Source: Chloroflexota bacterium
GTDB taxonomy: Bacteria > Chloroflexota > Anaerolineae > CG2-30-64-16
Length of the DNA stretch: 64,000 nucleotides
NCBI GenBank assembly: GCA_026389845.1
Contig: JAPLHB010000144.1
Coordinates: forward strand, 1 to 64,000
Direction of reading: 5' to 3'
In this document: one piece after another, positions 53,121 through 60,309 of the stretch
How positions within the stretch are numbered: position 1 is the first letter of the stretch
How the letters are laid out: each line of letters starts with the position of its first letter
Translations under genes and position numbers: made by a program
Notes under the pieces: model-generated
Seen by the model: only the letters and a program-made list of their open reading frames with translations
Database searches by the model: none
Told to the model about the DNA's origin: nothing

Positions 53121-54104
53121 TCACTTCCCTAACTTTCGCTTGAGCGCCGCGGTCAGCGCGGGCGTCACCTCGAATAGATCGCCGACGATGCCGTAGCGGG
53201 CGAGGCTGAAGATCGGCGCGTCCTTATCCTTGTTGATGGCGACGATTACCTTAGCGTTGCTCATGCCAGCCAGGTGTTGAATCGCGCCGGAGATGCCCGC
53301 GGCGATGTACAGGTCCGGCCGCACGCTCTTGCCCGTCTGGCCGACCTGGTGAGGATAGGGGATCCAGCCCGCGTCCACGGCCGCGCGAGAGGCGCCTACC
53401 GCGCCACCGAGCAGCCGCGCCAACTCGCGCAGGGGTGCGAAGCCTTCTGGCCCCTTGACCCCACGTCCGCCGGAGACGATGATGCCGGCGTTTTCCACGC
53501 TCACTTCGCCCGTCTCGGTCGTCTCGAACTCCAGCACCTCTTCCGCGCTCGCCAGCCCGTCCAGCGCGACGGCCAGGAGGACGATTTCGCCCGTTCGGGA
53601 CTTGTCGGCCGCGGGCAGCGGGAAACTGCGGGGACGCACGGTCGCCATCTGCGGTTGGGCGGCGAAGACGATGGTGGTGAGCATGTTGCCGGAGAAGACG
53701 GGGCGCTCGGCCAGCAAATTGCCGTTCGCGTCCAGGGCCAAGCCCTGGCAGTCAGCCGCCAGGCCGATGTTCAGCTCGCACGCGGCCAGTGCGGCCGCAT
53801 CGCGCACGCCCGCGCTGGTCGGGACCAGGATGATATGCGGCTTGGCCGTCGCAATCGCGGCCTTGAACGCCGCGACATAGGCATGGGTACGGAACTGGCT
53901 GAAACTCGCGGCGTCGGCGACCAACACCTTGTCCGCGCCGTAGGCGATCGCCTCAGCCGCTACCCCTCCTACGTTCTGCCCGACGACAAACGCCACGACG
54001 GGCAGACCCGTCTTGCCGGCCAGCTCCCGCGCCTTGCCCATGATTTCCCCGGAAACCGGCTTGGTCTTGCCTTGAAAGTGATCTACGTAAACCAGGATGC
54101 TCAT
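53121..54104 (-). CDS. etfA: Electron transfer flavoprotein alpha subunit
   Basis: 327 residues. N-terminal domain MSILVYVDHFQGKTKPVSGE with ADKVLVADAASFSQF. C-terminal FAD domain: IIVSGGRGVKGPEGF, then GQTGKSVRPDLYIAAGISGA and IQHLAGMSNAKVIVAINKD. The FAD-binding motif is intact. It pairs with EtfB encoded immediately upstream. The heterodimer carries electrons from acyl-CoA or other dehydrogenases to the quinone pool. No dehydrogenase or Etf-quinone oxidoreductase gene is adjacent, so the electron route is not fixed. It starts with GGAACC-type weak Shine-Dalgarno. Confidence 0.96.
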   Translation of the reverse strand: MSILVYVDHFQGKTKPVSGEIMGKARELAGKTGLPVVAFVVGQNVGGVAAEAIAYGADKVLVADAASFSQFRTHAYVAAFKAAIATAKPHIILVPTSAGVRDAAALAACELNIGLAADCQGLALDANGNLLAERPVFSGNMLTTIVFAAQPQMATVRPRSFPLPAADKSRTGEIVLLAVALDGLASAEEVLEFETTETGEVSVENAGIIVSGGRGVKGPEGFAPLRELARLLGGAVGASRAAVDAGWIPYPHQVGQTGKSVRPDLYIAAGISGAIQHLAGMSNAKVIVAINKDKDAPIFSLARYGIVGDLFEVTPALTAALKRKLGK

Positions 54105-54123
54105 GGTGTGGTTCCTTTCGTGT

Positions 54124-54200
54124 TGACGAATGACGAAGGACGAACGACGAGTGATGAACGACGAACTTCAATTTCCGTCATTGGTCGTTCGTCGTTCGTC
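54124..54200. repeat. Inverted arms of GACGAAN heptamers
   Basis: GACGAAT, GACGAAG, GACGAAC, GACGAGT, GATGAAC, GACGAAC face GGTCGTTCGTCGTTCGTCC. It separates etfB from etfA within what should be one operon. Confidence 0.88.
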
Positions 54201-54201
54201 C

Positions 54202-54999
54202 TCAAATCACCTTCTCGGCGATCAGTTTATCGGCCAAAGCCGCGGCCTGATCCGCGACGGTGGCGCCGGCGATGAACTCGCACTTGCCCGTGCGGGCCGG
54301 CGGCTTGCGCAGGCTCGTCCACTTGACCAGCGCGGCGCCCTCGCCGATTTGCGCCTTGTTCAGGCCAGGCAGGTCTTTGGCCTTGATCACGGGATATTGC
54401 ATCTTCGATGCCTTGCGGATGCCCATGAAATTGGGGTAGCGCGGCTCGTTGATCTCCTTAGAGACCGACAGCACGGCCGGCAGCTTGACGCGGACAGTCT
54501 GCATCCCCTCGTCCAGGCTGCGCTTGACGGTGACAGTCTCCTCGGTCAGATCCACGATCTTGGCGACCTGCGCGACGAACGGGACGCCCAGGCTGGTCGC
54601 CAGGCCGGGGCCGATCAGCCCGCTGTTGCCGTCCACCGATTGCCGGCCGGTGAGGATCAGGCTGTAGTCGCCAATCTTCCTGATGGCTTGGGCCAGCACG
54701 TGGGTCGTGCCCCAGGCGTCGCTGCCGTCGAACGCGGGATCGGAGAGCAGGAACGCCTCCTCGATGCCCATCGCCACCGCGCGCTTGAGCGCCTCGGTGG
54801 CGTCGGCGCTGCCCAATGTTACCACGGCCGTCTCGCCTTCGAAGCGTTCTTGCAGTTGCAGCGCCTCCTCCACGGCGAACTCGTCCCAGGGGTTCAACAC
54901 CATCGTCACCCCCAGGTCGTCGCTCCCGACATCCTCGGCCCGGACTTCGGCCAACTGCTCGGTGTCGGGCGTTAGCTTGACACAGACGATGAACTTCAT
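54202..54999 (-). CDS. etfB: Electron transfer flavoprotein beta subunit
   Basis: 265 residues. MKFIVCVKLTPDTEQLAEV opening, MVLNPWDEFAVEEALQLQE, AWGTTHVLAQAIRKIGDYSLILTGRQSVDGNSGLIGPGLA (core GRQSVDGNSGLIGP) and EPRYPNFMGIRKASKM are all classical EtfB. Binds AMP structurally and completes the EtfAB dimer. The ATG at 54999 has GAGGT nine bases before it. The frame extension to 55152 translates TTGGAAG repeats and is excluded. A 97-base gap with inverted repeats separates it from etfA. Confidence 0.96.
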   Translation of the reverse strand: MKFIVCVKLTPDTEQLAEVRAEDVGSDDLGVTMVLNPWDEFAVEEALQLQERFEGETAVVTLGSADATEALKRAVAMGIEEAFLLSDPAFDGSDAWGTTHVLAQAIRKIGDYSLILTGRQSVDGNSGLIGPGLATSLGVPFVAQVAKIVDLTEETVTVKRSLDEGMQTVRVKLPAVLSVSKEINEPRYPNFMGIRKASKMQYPVIKAKDLPGLNKAQIGEGAALVKWTSLRKPPARTGKCEFIAGATVADQAAALADKLIAEKVI

Positions 55000-55069
55000 G
55001 CGCGTACCTCCTCTTTGAGATGGGGGGAGTATACCACAAAAGAAACACCGTGCGCAAAGCAATTCTGGA

Positions 55070-55136
55070 AGTTGGAAGCTCGAAGCTGGAAAGTCCCCCG
55101 CCGATGCACAGTTTCCAGCTTCCAGTTTCCAGCTAT
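55070..55136. repeat. Inverted arms of TTGGAAG heptamers
   Basis: TTGGAAG, CTCGAAG, CTGGAAA face TTTCCAGCTTCCAGTTTCCAGC. The right arm ends at the stop codon of the DUF2723 gene (55133). Confidence 0.85.
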
Positions 55137-57283
55137 CGTCCGATCTCTCCAATCCGCTGCGGCTCCCCCAGGTGGCGCAGATCGGTCGTGCCGGTGTAGA
55201 GACCCACCAGGATCGTGTAGGGCGGCCGGCCCAGGGCGGCGGGCAGTGACAGCGTGTGCGTGTCGGCCAACGTCTCGCCCGGCTTCCAGAGCGAGGTCGG
55301 GTAGTAGACGCCGCCGGGGCGGTGATCGCTTTGGCCGATCTTGACGCCGTCGGCGTTGAGCAGTTGCACGAAGGTCGTGTAGTCTGCGTCCAGGCGGCGC
55401 GCCGGCTGCCAGTAGAGGGTGAGGGCGGCCGATCCGCCTGGGGTCAGGCTGGCCGGGCGCAGATCGTAGCCGGTCAAGCGGATCGCGTCGGCGTAGAGGG
55501 CATCGGCCGGCCGGGCGGGCGGATTCGCAGCCGCCGGGCCGAGGACGCGGACGAGAGCACCGGCCGGTTCGAGGTCAAACTTGACCTCCAACCCCGGCAT
55601 CGGTTTGACGAGGAACACCGGCCGGCCGCTGCGCAGCGCCTCGCTGGTCACGCCGCCCACGTCGGTCCACGCTGGCTCCGGCCGGATAACAGGGAAGAGG
55701 CCGGTCAGATCGGGCCGGACGCCCTCGACGTGCTGCATGTACCAGAGCGGCATCATCTCGTCGCGGTCGTTTGTCACCAAGATTGCGTCTTGCGGGATCG
55801 GCTGCGCCAGGAGCGCCTGCCAGGCGGCGCGGGCCTGGATATTGCGGCTTTGATCCAGGGCGTCAAAGCGGGTGACGAGCAGCCAGGCGGGCAAGATGAG
55901 GGCGAGTAGACAAGTAGACAAGTAGACAAAGGAGGACGTGATGCGTGATGCGTGATGCGTATTGCGTATTGCGTATTGCGTGATACGCGATACCAATGTC
56001 GCCAACGCGTTCACGCCCGCGGCCATCCACAGCGTCCAGATCAGATAGGCAGGGATGTAAAAGACGAAAATATCGCCGATGCCGTAGAAGAGGTTGAAGC
56101 CGAAGACGCCCAGGAAACTCAAGCCAGTCAGGGCGCCGATCGCTGACCGCTGACTGCCCCCTGACTCCCATCCTGTGACTCCTGCCCCCTGACTCCTGCG
56201 TCCTGGCACAACCAGCCACAGCAGGCCAAGCAGCCCCAGCGCGATCCCCACCCACGTCACCTCGTTGACCAGCAGCTTCATCGCCGGCAATGCGCGGGCG
56301 ATGGCCTGGCCGGGCGCGCCGAGATCGCCCTGGAACGACTGTCCGGCGACGTAGGCGAGGAAGCCGCGCCACGTCGGTTCGTAGAGCGCCACGGTCTGGG
56401 CCGGGCCAACGCGCACGCTGGCGTAGGGAGCCAGGGGTGCGCGGAGGGGGATGTAGGCGTAGAGGAGGAGGGGGGGGAGCAGGAATGCTGCGGCCAGTAG
56501 AGGTGCGGGGGGGCGTGGTGCGTGATGCGTGGTGCGTGGTGTGCGCCAGACGAGCCACAGGTAAACAGCAATCGCCGGGGCCAACAGCAGCATGGTCCGG
56601 TGGTGTGCCAGGCTCAGGCCGTAGATCGCAGCCGTGACGTAGAGCGTACGCGGATTGCGGCTGGCGGCCCAACTGACCAAACCCAGCAGCACCGCGGCCA
56701 CGAACGCGGCGTGGAGGGTGTAGACCTCGGCGATGACGGCTTGCGACCAGAAGGTGGGAGTGACCGCGAAGGTGAGCGCGGCGAAGATGGCAAGCGACCT
56801 CACCCCCCAACCCCCTCTCCTATGAGGAGAGGGGGGGGCTGCTCCCCCCTCCCTGGCAGGGAGGGGGGCCGGGGGGGTAGGTTCCACCACCCGCGACATC
56901 CGCACCACCAGCAGATACACCAGTCCCACCGCCACGCCGCCCCACAGCGCGGAAAACGCGTTCATCCGCCAGGCGGGATCGTGCACCGGCAGCAGGTGCG
57001 ACCAGAGGTAGCCCAGGACCAGATAGAGCGGATACCCCGTCGGGTGGACGAATCCGCCGAGCCATGCCGCAAACTGGAATTCTCCGCTGTCGCCGCCGAG
57101 CAGACCGGGGGCCAGGGTGCGGAGGTAAAGTGTAAGCGCAAGGAAGGCCGCGAGGAGTGCGAGCAGGTAATCGGTGAAGCTGGAAGTTGGAAGTTGGAAG
57201 CTGGAAGTTGGAAGCTGGCGTTCGGAAGCGGGGCCGAGCTGGTCGGTCGGGTGGTGTGCGAGTGGATGAGATGATTCTAGCAT
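55133..57283 (-). CDS. DUF2723 polytopic membrane protein (protein O-mannosyltransferase-like)
   Basis: 716 residues with about ten to twelve membrane segments. The first luminal loop has APGLLGGDSGEFQFAAWLGG and HPTGYPLYLVLGYLWSHLLP, diagnostic of DUF2723/TMEM260-like proteins of the GT-C type. The C-terminal soluble domain (LTPGGSAALTLYWQPARRLD, YTTFVQLLNADG) is common in Chloroflexota membrane proteins. At least four loops are built from intergenic repeat families: 55936-55990 (ITQYAIRNTHHASRIT), 56141-56212, 56509-56550 and 56803-56885 (PPAPLPAREGG). The N-terminus carries LPTSSFQLPTSSF from TTGGAAG repeats. Confidence 0.88.
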   Translation of the reverse strand: MLESSHPLAHHPTDQLGPASERQLPTSSFQLPTSSFTDYLLALLAAFLALTLYLRTLAPGLLGGDSGEFQFAAWLGGFVHPTGYPLYLVLGYLWSHLLPVHDPAWRMNAFSALWGGVAVGLVYLLVVRMSRVVEPTPPAPLPAREGGAAPPSPHRRGGWGVRSLAIFAALTFAVTPTFWSQAVIAEVYTLHAAFVAAVLLGLVSWAASRNPRTLYVTAAIYGLSLAHHRTMLLLAPAIAVYLWLVWRTPRTTHHAPRPPAPLLAAAFLLPPLLLYAYIPLRAPLAPYASVRVGPAQTVALYEPTWRGFLAYVAGQSFQGDLGAPGQAIARALPAMKLLVNEVTWVGIALGLLGLLWLVVPGRRSQGAGVTGWESGGSQRSAIGALTGLSFLGVFGFNLFYGIGDIFVFYIPAYLIWTLWMAAGVNALATLVSRITQYAIRNTHHASRITSSFVYLSTCLLALILPAWLLVTRFDALDQSRNIQARAAWQALLAQPIPQDAILVTNDRDEMMPLWYMQHVEGVRPDLTGLFPVIRPEPAWTDVGGVTSEALRSGRPVFLVKPMPGLEVKFDLEPAGALVRVLGPAAANPPARPADALYADAIRLTGYDLRPASLTPGGSAALTLYWQPARRLDADYTTFVQLLNADGVKIGQSDHRPGGVYYPTSLWKPGETLADTHTLSLPAALGRPPYTILVGLYTGTTDLRHLGEPQRIGEIGR
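55936..55990. repeat. CACGCAN/CACGCAA-type heptamers inside the DUF2723 gene
   Basis: Seven units (GTGATGC, GTGATGC, GTATTGC, GTATTGC and others) in frame between two membrane helices. They encode RITQYAIRNTHHASRIT. Confidence 0.88.
56141..56212. repeat. CCCCTGACTCC-type repeats inside the DUF2723 gene
   Basis: GACCGCTGACTGCCCCCTGA and further CTGACTCC units encode a Gly/Ser/Arg-rich loop (GRRSQGAGVTGWESGGSQRS) after a membrane helix. Confidence 0.75.
56509..56550. repeat. GTGGTGC heptamers inside the DUF2723 gene
   Basis: GTGGTGC, GTGATGC, GTGGTGC, GTGGTGT in frame. They encode RTPRTTHHAPRPP in a loop following YLWLVW. Confidence 0.82.
56803..56885. repeat. CCCCTCTCC/GGGAGGGGG inverted repeat inside the DUF2723 gene
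   Basis: Facing arms CCCCCAACCCCCTCTCC/GGAGAGGGGGGG and CCCCCCTCCCTGG/CAGGGAGGGGGG encode TPPAPLPAREGG and PPSPHRRGG in a loop between helices. Confidence 0.82.
57171..57222. repeat. TTGGAAG heptamers at the N-terminal end of the DUF2723 gene
   Basis: GCTGGAAG, TTGGAAG, TTGGAAG, CTGGAAG, TTGGAAG, CTGG. The frame remains open and encodes repeated LPTSSFQ before the first membrane helix. A related arm lies at 57290-57312. Confidence 0.88.
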
Positions 57284-57302
57284 GGCGGCAAGTATCCAGC
57301 TT

Positions 57303-60209
57303 CTAGTTTCCAGCACTCAGTTCGGCCCAATCCACCGCCGCGGCCAACGTGCGAAAATCGCCGGCGACGCGGAGGAAGACATCCTTCGAGCCAATGGCTT
57401 CGGCTGCGGCGCCGGGGGCCGCGCCCTGTATGCCGACCAGCGCGTGGGCCTGACCCGTCAACTCGGCCGCCGCGGTGACGCGCGAGCCGAGGCCGCGGAG
57501 GGCAGCGACCGCGGCGGGAGTCAGATTGGCGGTGGCGTCGCCTTTGGTCGCCAGGACGACGATGCGGCCCTGGGGGATGCCTGCCAGGTACGCGGCCAGC
57601 GCGTCGGCCTCGTAGGCATTGGCCGCGGTATCGAAGCCGCGTTGATCCAGTACTTTGCCCGTGCGCTGATCCAACACGGCCACGTTGTAGCCCCGCCGGC
57701 CGGCCGATGCCTTCGTCTCGCTCCCATCGGCCGCGAACGCGCTGATGAACGCCTCGCTGAAGCTGTGTACGTCCAGGTTGACCGGGCTGACCGTGCCCGT
57801 GCCGCCGATGACAGCCCGGCTGGTCCCATCTGAGAAGACCTGGCGCGGGCTGCTGACCCAGGCGAAGGTCAGCGTGACACGGTTGGGGCCGCGTCGCGTC
57901 GCTGAGGCGGGTACACGCGCTTCGATCGTCTGCCAGCCGGCGGCCAGGGGGCGACTTTGCAGCACGGTTGTCCCGTTGACGTTGATCGCCACGGTCTGGC
58001 TGGACGCACCGGCATAGGTCAGCGGCGCCACGGCCATCCGCAAGATGACATCACGGGCTTCGGCCAGCGGCAGGTATAGCTCGGCTTCCCGTTTCGTCAC
58101 CCAGAGCGCAGAAGTCTGGTCAATCCGAAATCCGAAATCCGAAATCCGAAAACCCGTGTCCCAACCATCGCCGACGTATGGCTCGATGCCGGGCGTGCCC
58201 AGATCAACCCGGAACGGGAACGGGAGCTGCGGCTGGATCACCCGGTAGGCCCGGTAGCCATCCTGCCCCCAAAACGCCGGCTTTTCCAGCGGCAGTACGC
58301 TGAGCGCATACTCCTCGGTCCGCTTCCAGGTATCCTGATACGGATAGCGGCCCGGAATCGGCGGCGTGGTGATGAAATAGCGCACGTCGTAGAGTGCCAT
58401 CAGGCTGGCGGCTTGGCTGCGGGCGGCCGCGTCGGTCTCCGGCGTGACAGCCTGGTACATTTCGAGATCGGTCAGCGCCCGGAAGAGCGGGATGCGCCGG
58501 AAGTAGTCCATCTTGAAGGCCGGCGCCCGGCTGATGTTGCCGCCAATCATCGGCTTGCCGTGGACGGTCTGGAAATATTGAAGCTGCGTCTGCTCGCTAC
58601 CCAGCACGCCGAAGCTGTTGCGCCAGCCGAGCGGCAACTGCATCACCGCGAAATCGCCCGGCTCCTGGCCGATCTGGCGGTAGATGTCGGGGACGCGGGC
58701 ATCGGTGGTAGGCAGGGGGACGGCGAGATGTTCCAGGATGACCAGGGTAGCAAGGAGACAAGTAGACAAGTAGACCAGGGGGGGCGTGTTGCGTATTGCG
58801 TGTTGCGTATTACGTGCCTCACCCCGCGTGATTCGCTGATTCGCCGATTCGCTGATTTTTCCCAACAACCACGCCGCCCCATACGCCGCCAGCACGGCCA
58901 ACGCCAGCATCGCAAGCAAGCCGTAACGGTTGGGGGCGCGGTTGGCGCTGACAAAGGGGATAAAGTGCAGCAGCGCGCCCGGCAACAGGACGGTGGCGCC
59001 CTCAGGCAACAGCCCACCCAGGCTGAAGCGGAAGCGGCCGTTGACTTGCAGCAATGGTCCCAACGAAAACAGGCCAAAAAGCAGCGCGCCCCAAATCCAA
59101 ACCTGTAGCTTCCGGCGGCCCAGCCACGCGCCCAAGATCGCCAGCCCCAGCGTGACCCACCCCAGGAAGACCGTGTTGATGTCACTGAAGCGGCCCTTGC
59201 CCTCCTCCACCTGGCGCAAGGCCGCGGCCCAATGATCTCCCGCGCCGCCACCCATCCCCAGCCCCCTGTCCCCTGTTCCCAGTCCCCAGTCACCTGTCCC
59301 TAACGGGTTGAGCTGCGTCGGCGTCACCAGCCCGACCAAATCCGCGCTGAGTTTGACGCTCTCGCCCCACCCTTCCAGCGCGTAATCGCCGCGCACAAAC
59401 TCGCGCACGATCGGCGCCAGCACCGGCGACCAGAGCAGCAACGCGACCCCGCCAGCCAGGATCAACCGGCCCACGGCCGCCCACCGATCCCGTAGCCCGC
59501 GCCAGGTCACCAACAAGACCAGCACCGTGAAGAGGCCCAGAAAAGAGGCAAACGTGGTCTCGGCCAGCGCGGCCAGCGCGAAGAAAAGCCCCGCCAGGAG
59601 CGCGTCGCGCCAGCGCCAGCCACGCAACGTCCGCAGCAAATAGAGCACGTAAAACGGCAGCCATTGGGTGGTGGCGAAATTGTAATGCCCCAGCGCCATA
59701 TAAATCGAACGCTGGGCGGCAAAGGCGTAGATGAGGCCGGCGAGGAGCGCGGCGAGACGGAGGTACGCGGCGTTTTTCGTTTTTCGTTTTTCGCCTTTCG
59801 GATCACGCAAAACGAAAAACGAAAGAAGGTACGCGCCCAGGCCGCTCAAGGTCGTTGCCAAGAGCAGGGTCACATTGCTCGCCAAGGGCAGGCTGACAGC
59901 GAGTTGCAGCGGCAGGGCGATGAGCGCGTTGAAGAAGTTGAAGGTGTAGAGGATCAGGTCAATGCCCAGCGGATACCAGATCAACTCCGAGTGCAGCGGG
60001 CTGGTGTGCAGGTCGAGCAGCGCGTGCTTGAAATGCCAGATGTTCCAGACGAAGGTGGACTCGTCGAAGGCCCAGGTGGCGGTGCCGGGCAGGCGGTCGC
60101 CCAGGTGGGCAACGAGGGGCCAACTGAGCGCCAGCGCGAGCACGGCGAAGAGGCCCAGGATGGCCCAGGTGATCCGCGTGCGAACGGGGTTGTGCGGTGA
60201 ATCGGTCAT
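57303..60209 (-). CDS. Large membrane protein (GT-C-like) with C-terminal ILEI/FAM3-like domain
   Basis: 968 residues. The N-terminal half has about ten membrane helices (AILGLFAVLALALSWPLVAH first) and a luminal loop FDESTFVWNIWHFKHALL with acidic residues, as in GT-C transferases. A soluble region follows (about 480-790). The last roughly 155 residues, starting about residue 808, match the ILEI/PANDER pattern: GRRGYNVAVLDQRTGKVLDQ, GFDTAANAYEADALAAYLAG, PQGRIVVLATKGDATANL, ALRGLGSRV. ILEI domains are known from animal FAM3 cytokines and some bacterial surface proteins. Repeat-derived loops lie at 58118-58155, 58780-58860, 59255-59302 and 59773-59826. Confidence 0.82.
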   Translation of the reverse strand: MTDSPHNPVRTRITWAILGLFAVLALALSWPLVAHLGDRLPGTATWAFDESTFVWNIWHFKHALLDLHTSPLHSELIWYPLGIDLILYTFNFFNALIALPLQLAVSLPLASNVTLLLATTLSGLGAYLLSFFVLRDPKGEKRKTKNAAYLRLAALLAGLIYAFAAQRSIYMALGHYNFATTQWLPFYVLYLLRTLRGWRWRDALLAGLFFALAALAETTFASFLGLFTVLVLLVTWRGLRDRWAAVGRLILAGGVALLLWSPVLAPIVREFVRGDYALEGWGESVKLSADLVGLVTPTQLNPLGTGDWGLGTGDRGLGMGGGAGDHWAAALRQVEEGKGRFSDINTVFLGWVTLGLAILGAWLGRRKLQVWIWGALLFGLFSLGPLLQVNGRFRFSLGGLLPEGATVLLPGALLHFIPFVSANRAPNRYGLLAMLALAVLAAYGAAWLLGKISESANQRITRGEARNTQHAIRNTPPLVYLSTCLLATLVILEHLAVPLPTTDARVPDIYRQIGQEPGDFAVMQLPLGWRNSFGVLGSEQTQLQYFQTVHGKPMIGGNISRAPAFKMDYFRRIPLFRALTDLEMYQAVTPETDAAARSQAASLMALYDVRYFITTPPIPGRYPYQDTWKRTEEYALSVLPLEKPAFWGQDGYRAYRVIQPQLPFPFRVDLGTPGIEPYVGDGWDTGFRISDFGFRIDQTSALWVTKREAELYLPLAEARDVILRMAVAPLTYAGASSQTVAINVNGTTVLQSRPLAAGWQTIEARVPASATRRGPNRVTLTFAWVSSPRQVFSDGTSRAVIGGTGTVSPVNLDVHSFSEAFISAFAADGSETKASAGRRGYNVAVLDQRTGKVLDQRGFDTAANAYEADALAAYLAGIPQGRIVVLATKGDATANLTPAAVAALRGLGSRVTAAAELTGQAHALVGIQGAAPGAAAEAIGSKDVFLRVAGDFRTLAAAVDWAELSAGN
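58118..58155. repeat. AATCCGA heptamers inside the ILEI-domain gene
   Basis: Four AATCCGA units in frame encode FRISDFGFRID in the soluble region. Confidence 0.88.
58780..58860. repeat. GTGTTGC and GATTCGC units inside the ILEI-domain gene
   Basis: GCGTGTTGCGTATTGCGTGT followed by GATTCGCTGATTCGCCGATT. Encodes SESANQRITRGEARNTQHAI between two membrane helices. Two repeat families are adjacent here. Confidence 0.85.
59255..59302. repeat. CCCCTGT/CCCCAGT heptamers inside the ILEI-domain gene
   Basis: CCCCTGT, CCCCTGT, TCCCAGT, CCCCAGT, CACCTGT in frame encode GTGDWGLGTGDRGLG. This unit resembles the CCCCAGT heptamers described as STRR sequences in filamentous cyanobacteria. Confidence 0.85.
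59773..59826. repeat. CGTTTTT heptamers inside the ILEI-domain gene
   Basis: Inverted arms CGTTTTTCGTTTTTCGCC and CGAAAAACGAAAG encode DPKGEKRKTKNA, a basic loop after a membrane helix. Confidence 0.85.
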
Positions 60210-60245
60210 GGTTGGATCGTACCATACGCCGCGGCGTCGCGCAAA

Positions 60246-60309
60246 GTAGGGGCGGGTTTATCATCGCTAAACGGGGTCAGTTGACTCAGTAGACTAAACC
60301 CGCCCCTAC
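60246..60309. repeat. GTAGGGGCGGGTTTA inverted repeat
   Basis: GTAGGGGCGGGTTTA (60246-60260) is exactly complementary to TAAACCCGCCCCTAC (60295-60309). The right arm supplies the TAG stop of the next gene (60306). A degenerate relative lies at 50852-50902. Confidence 0.88.
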
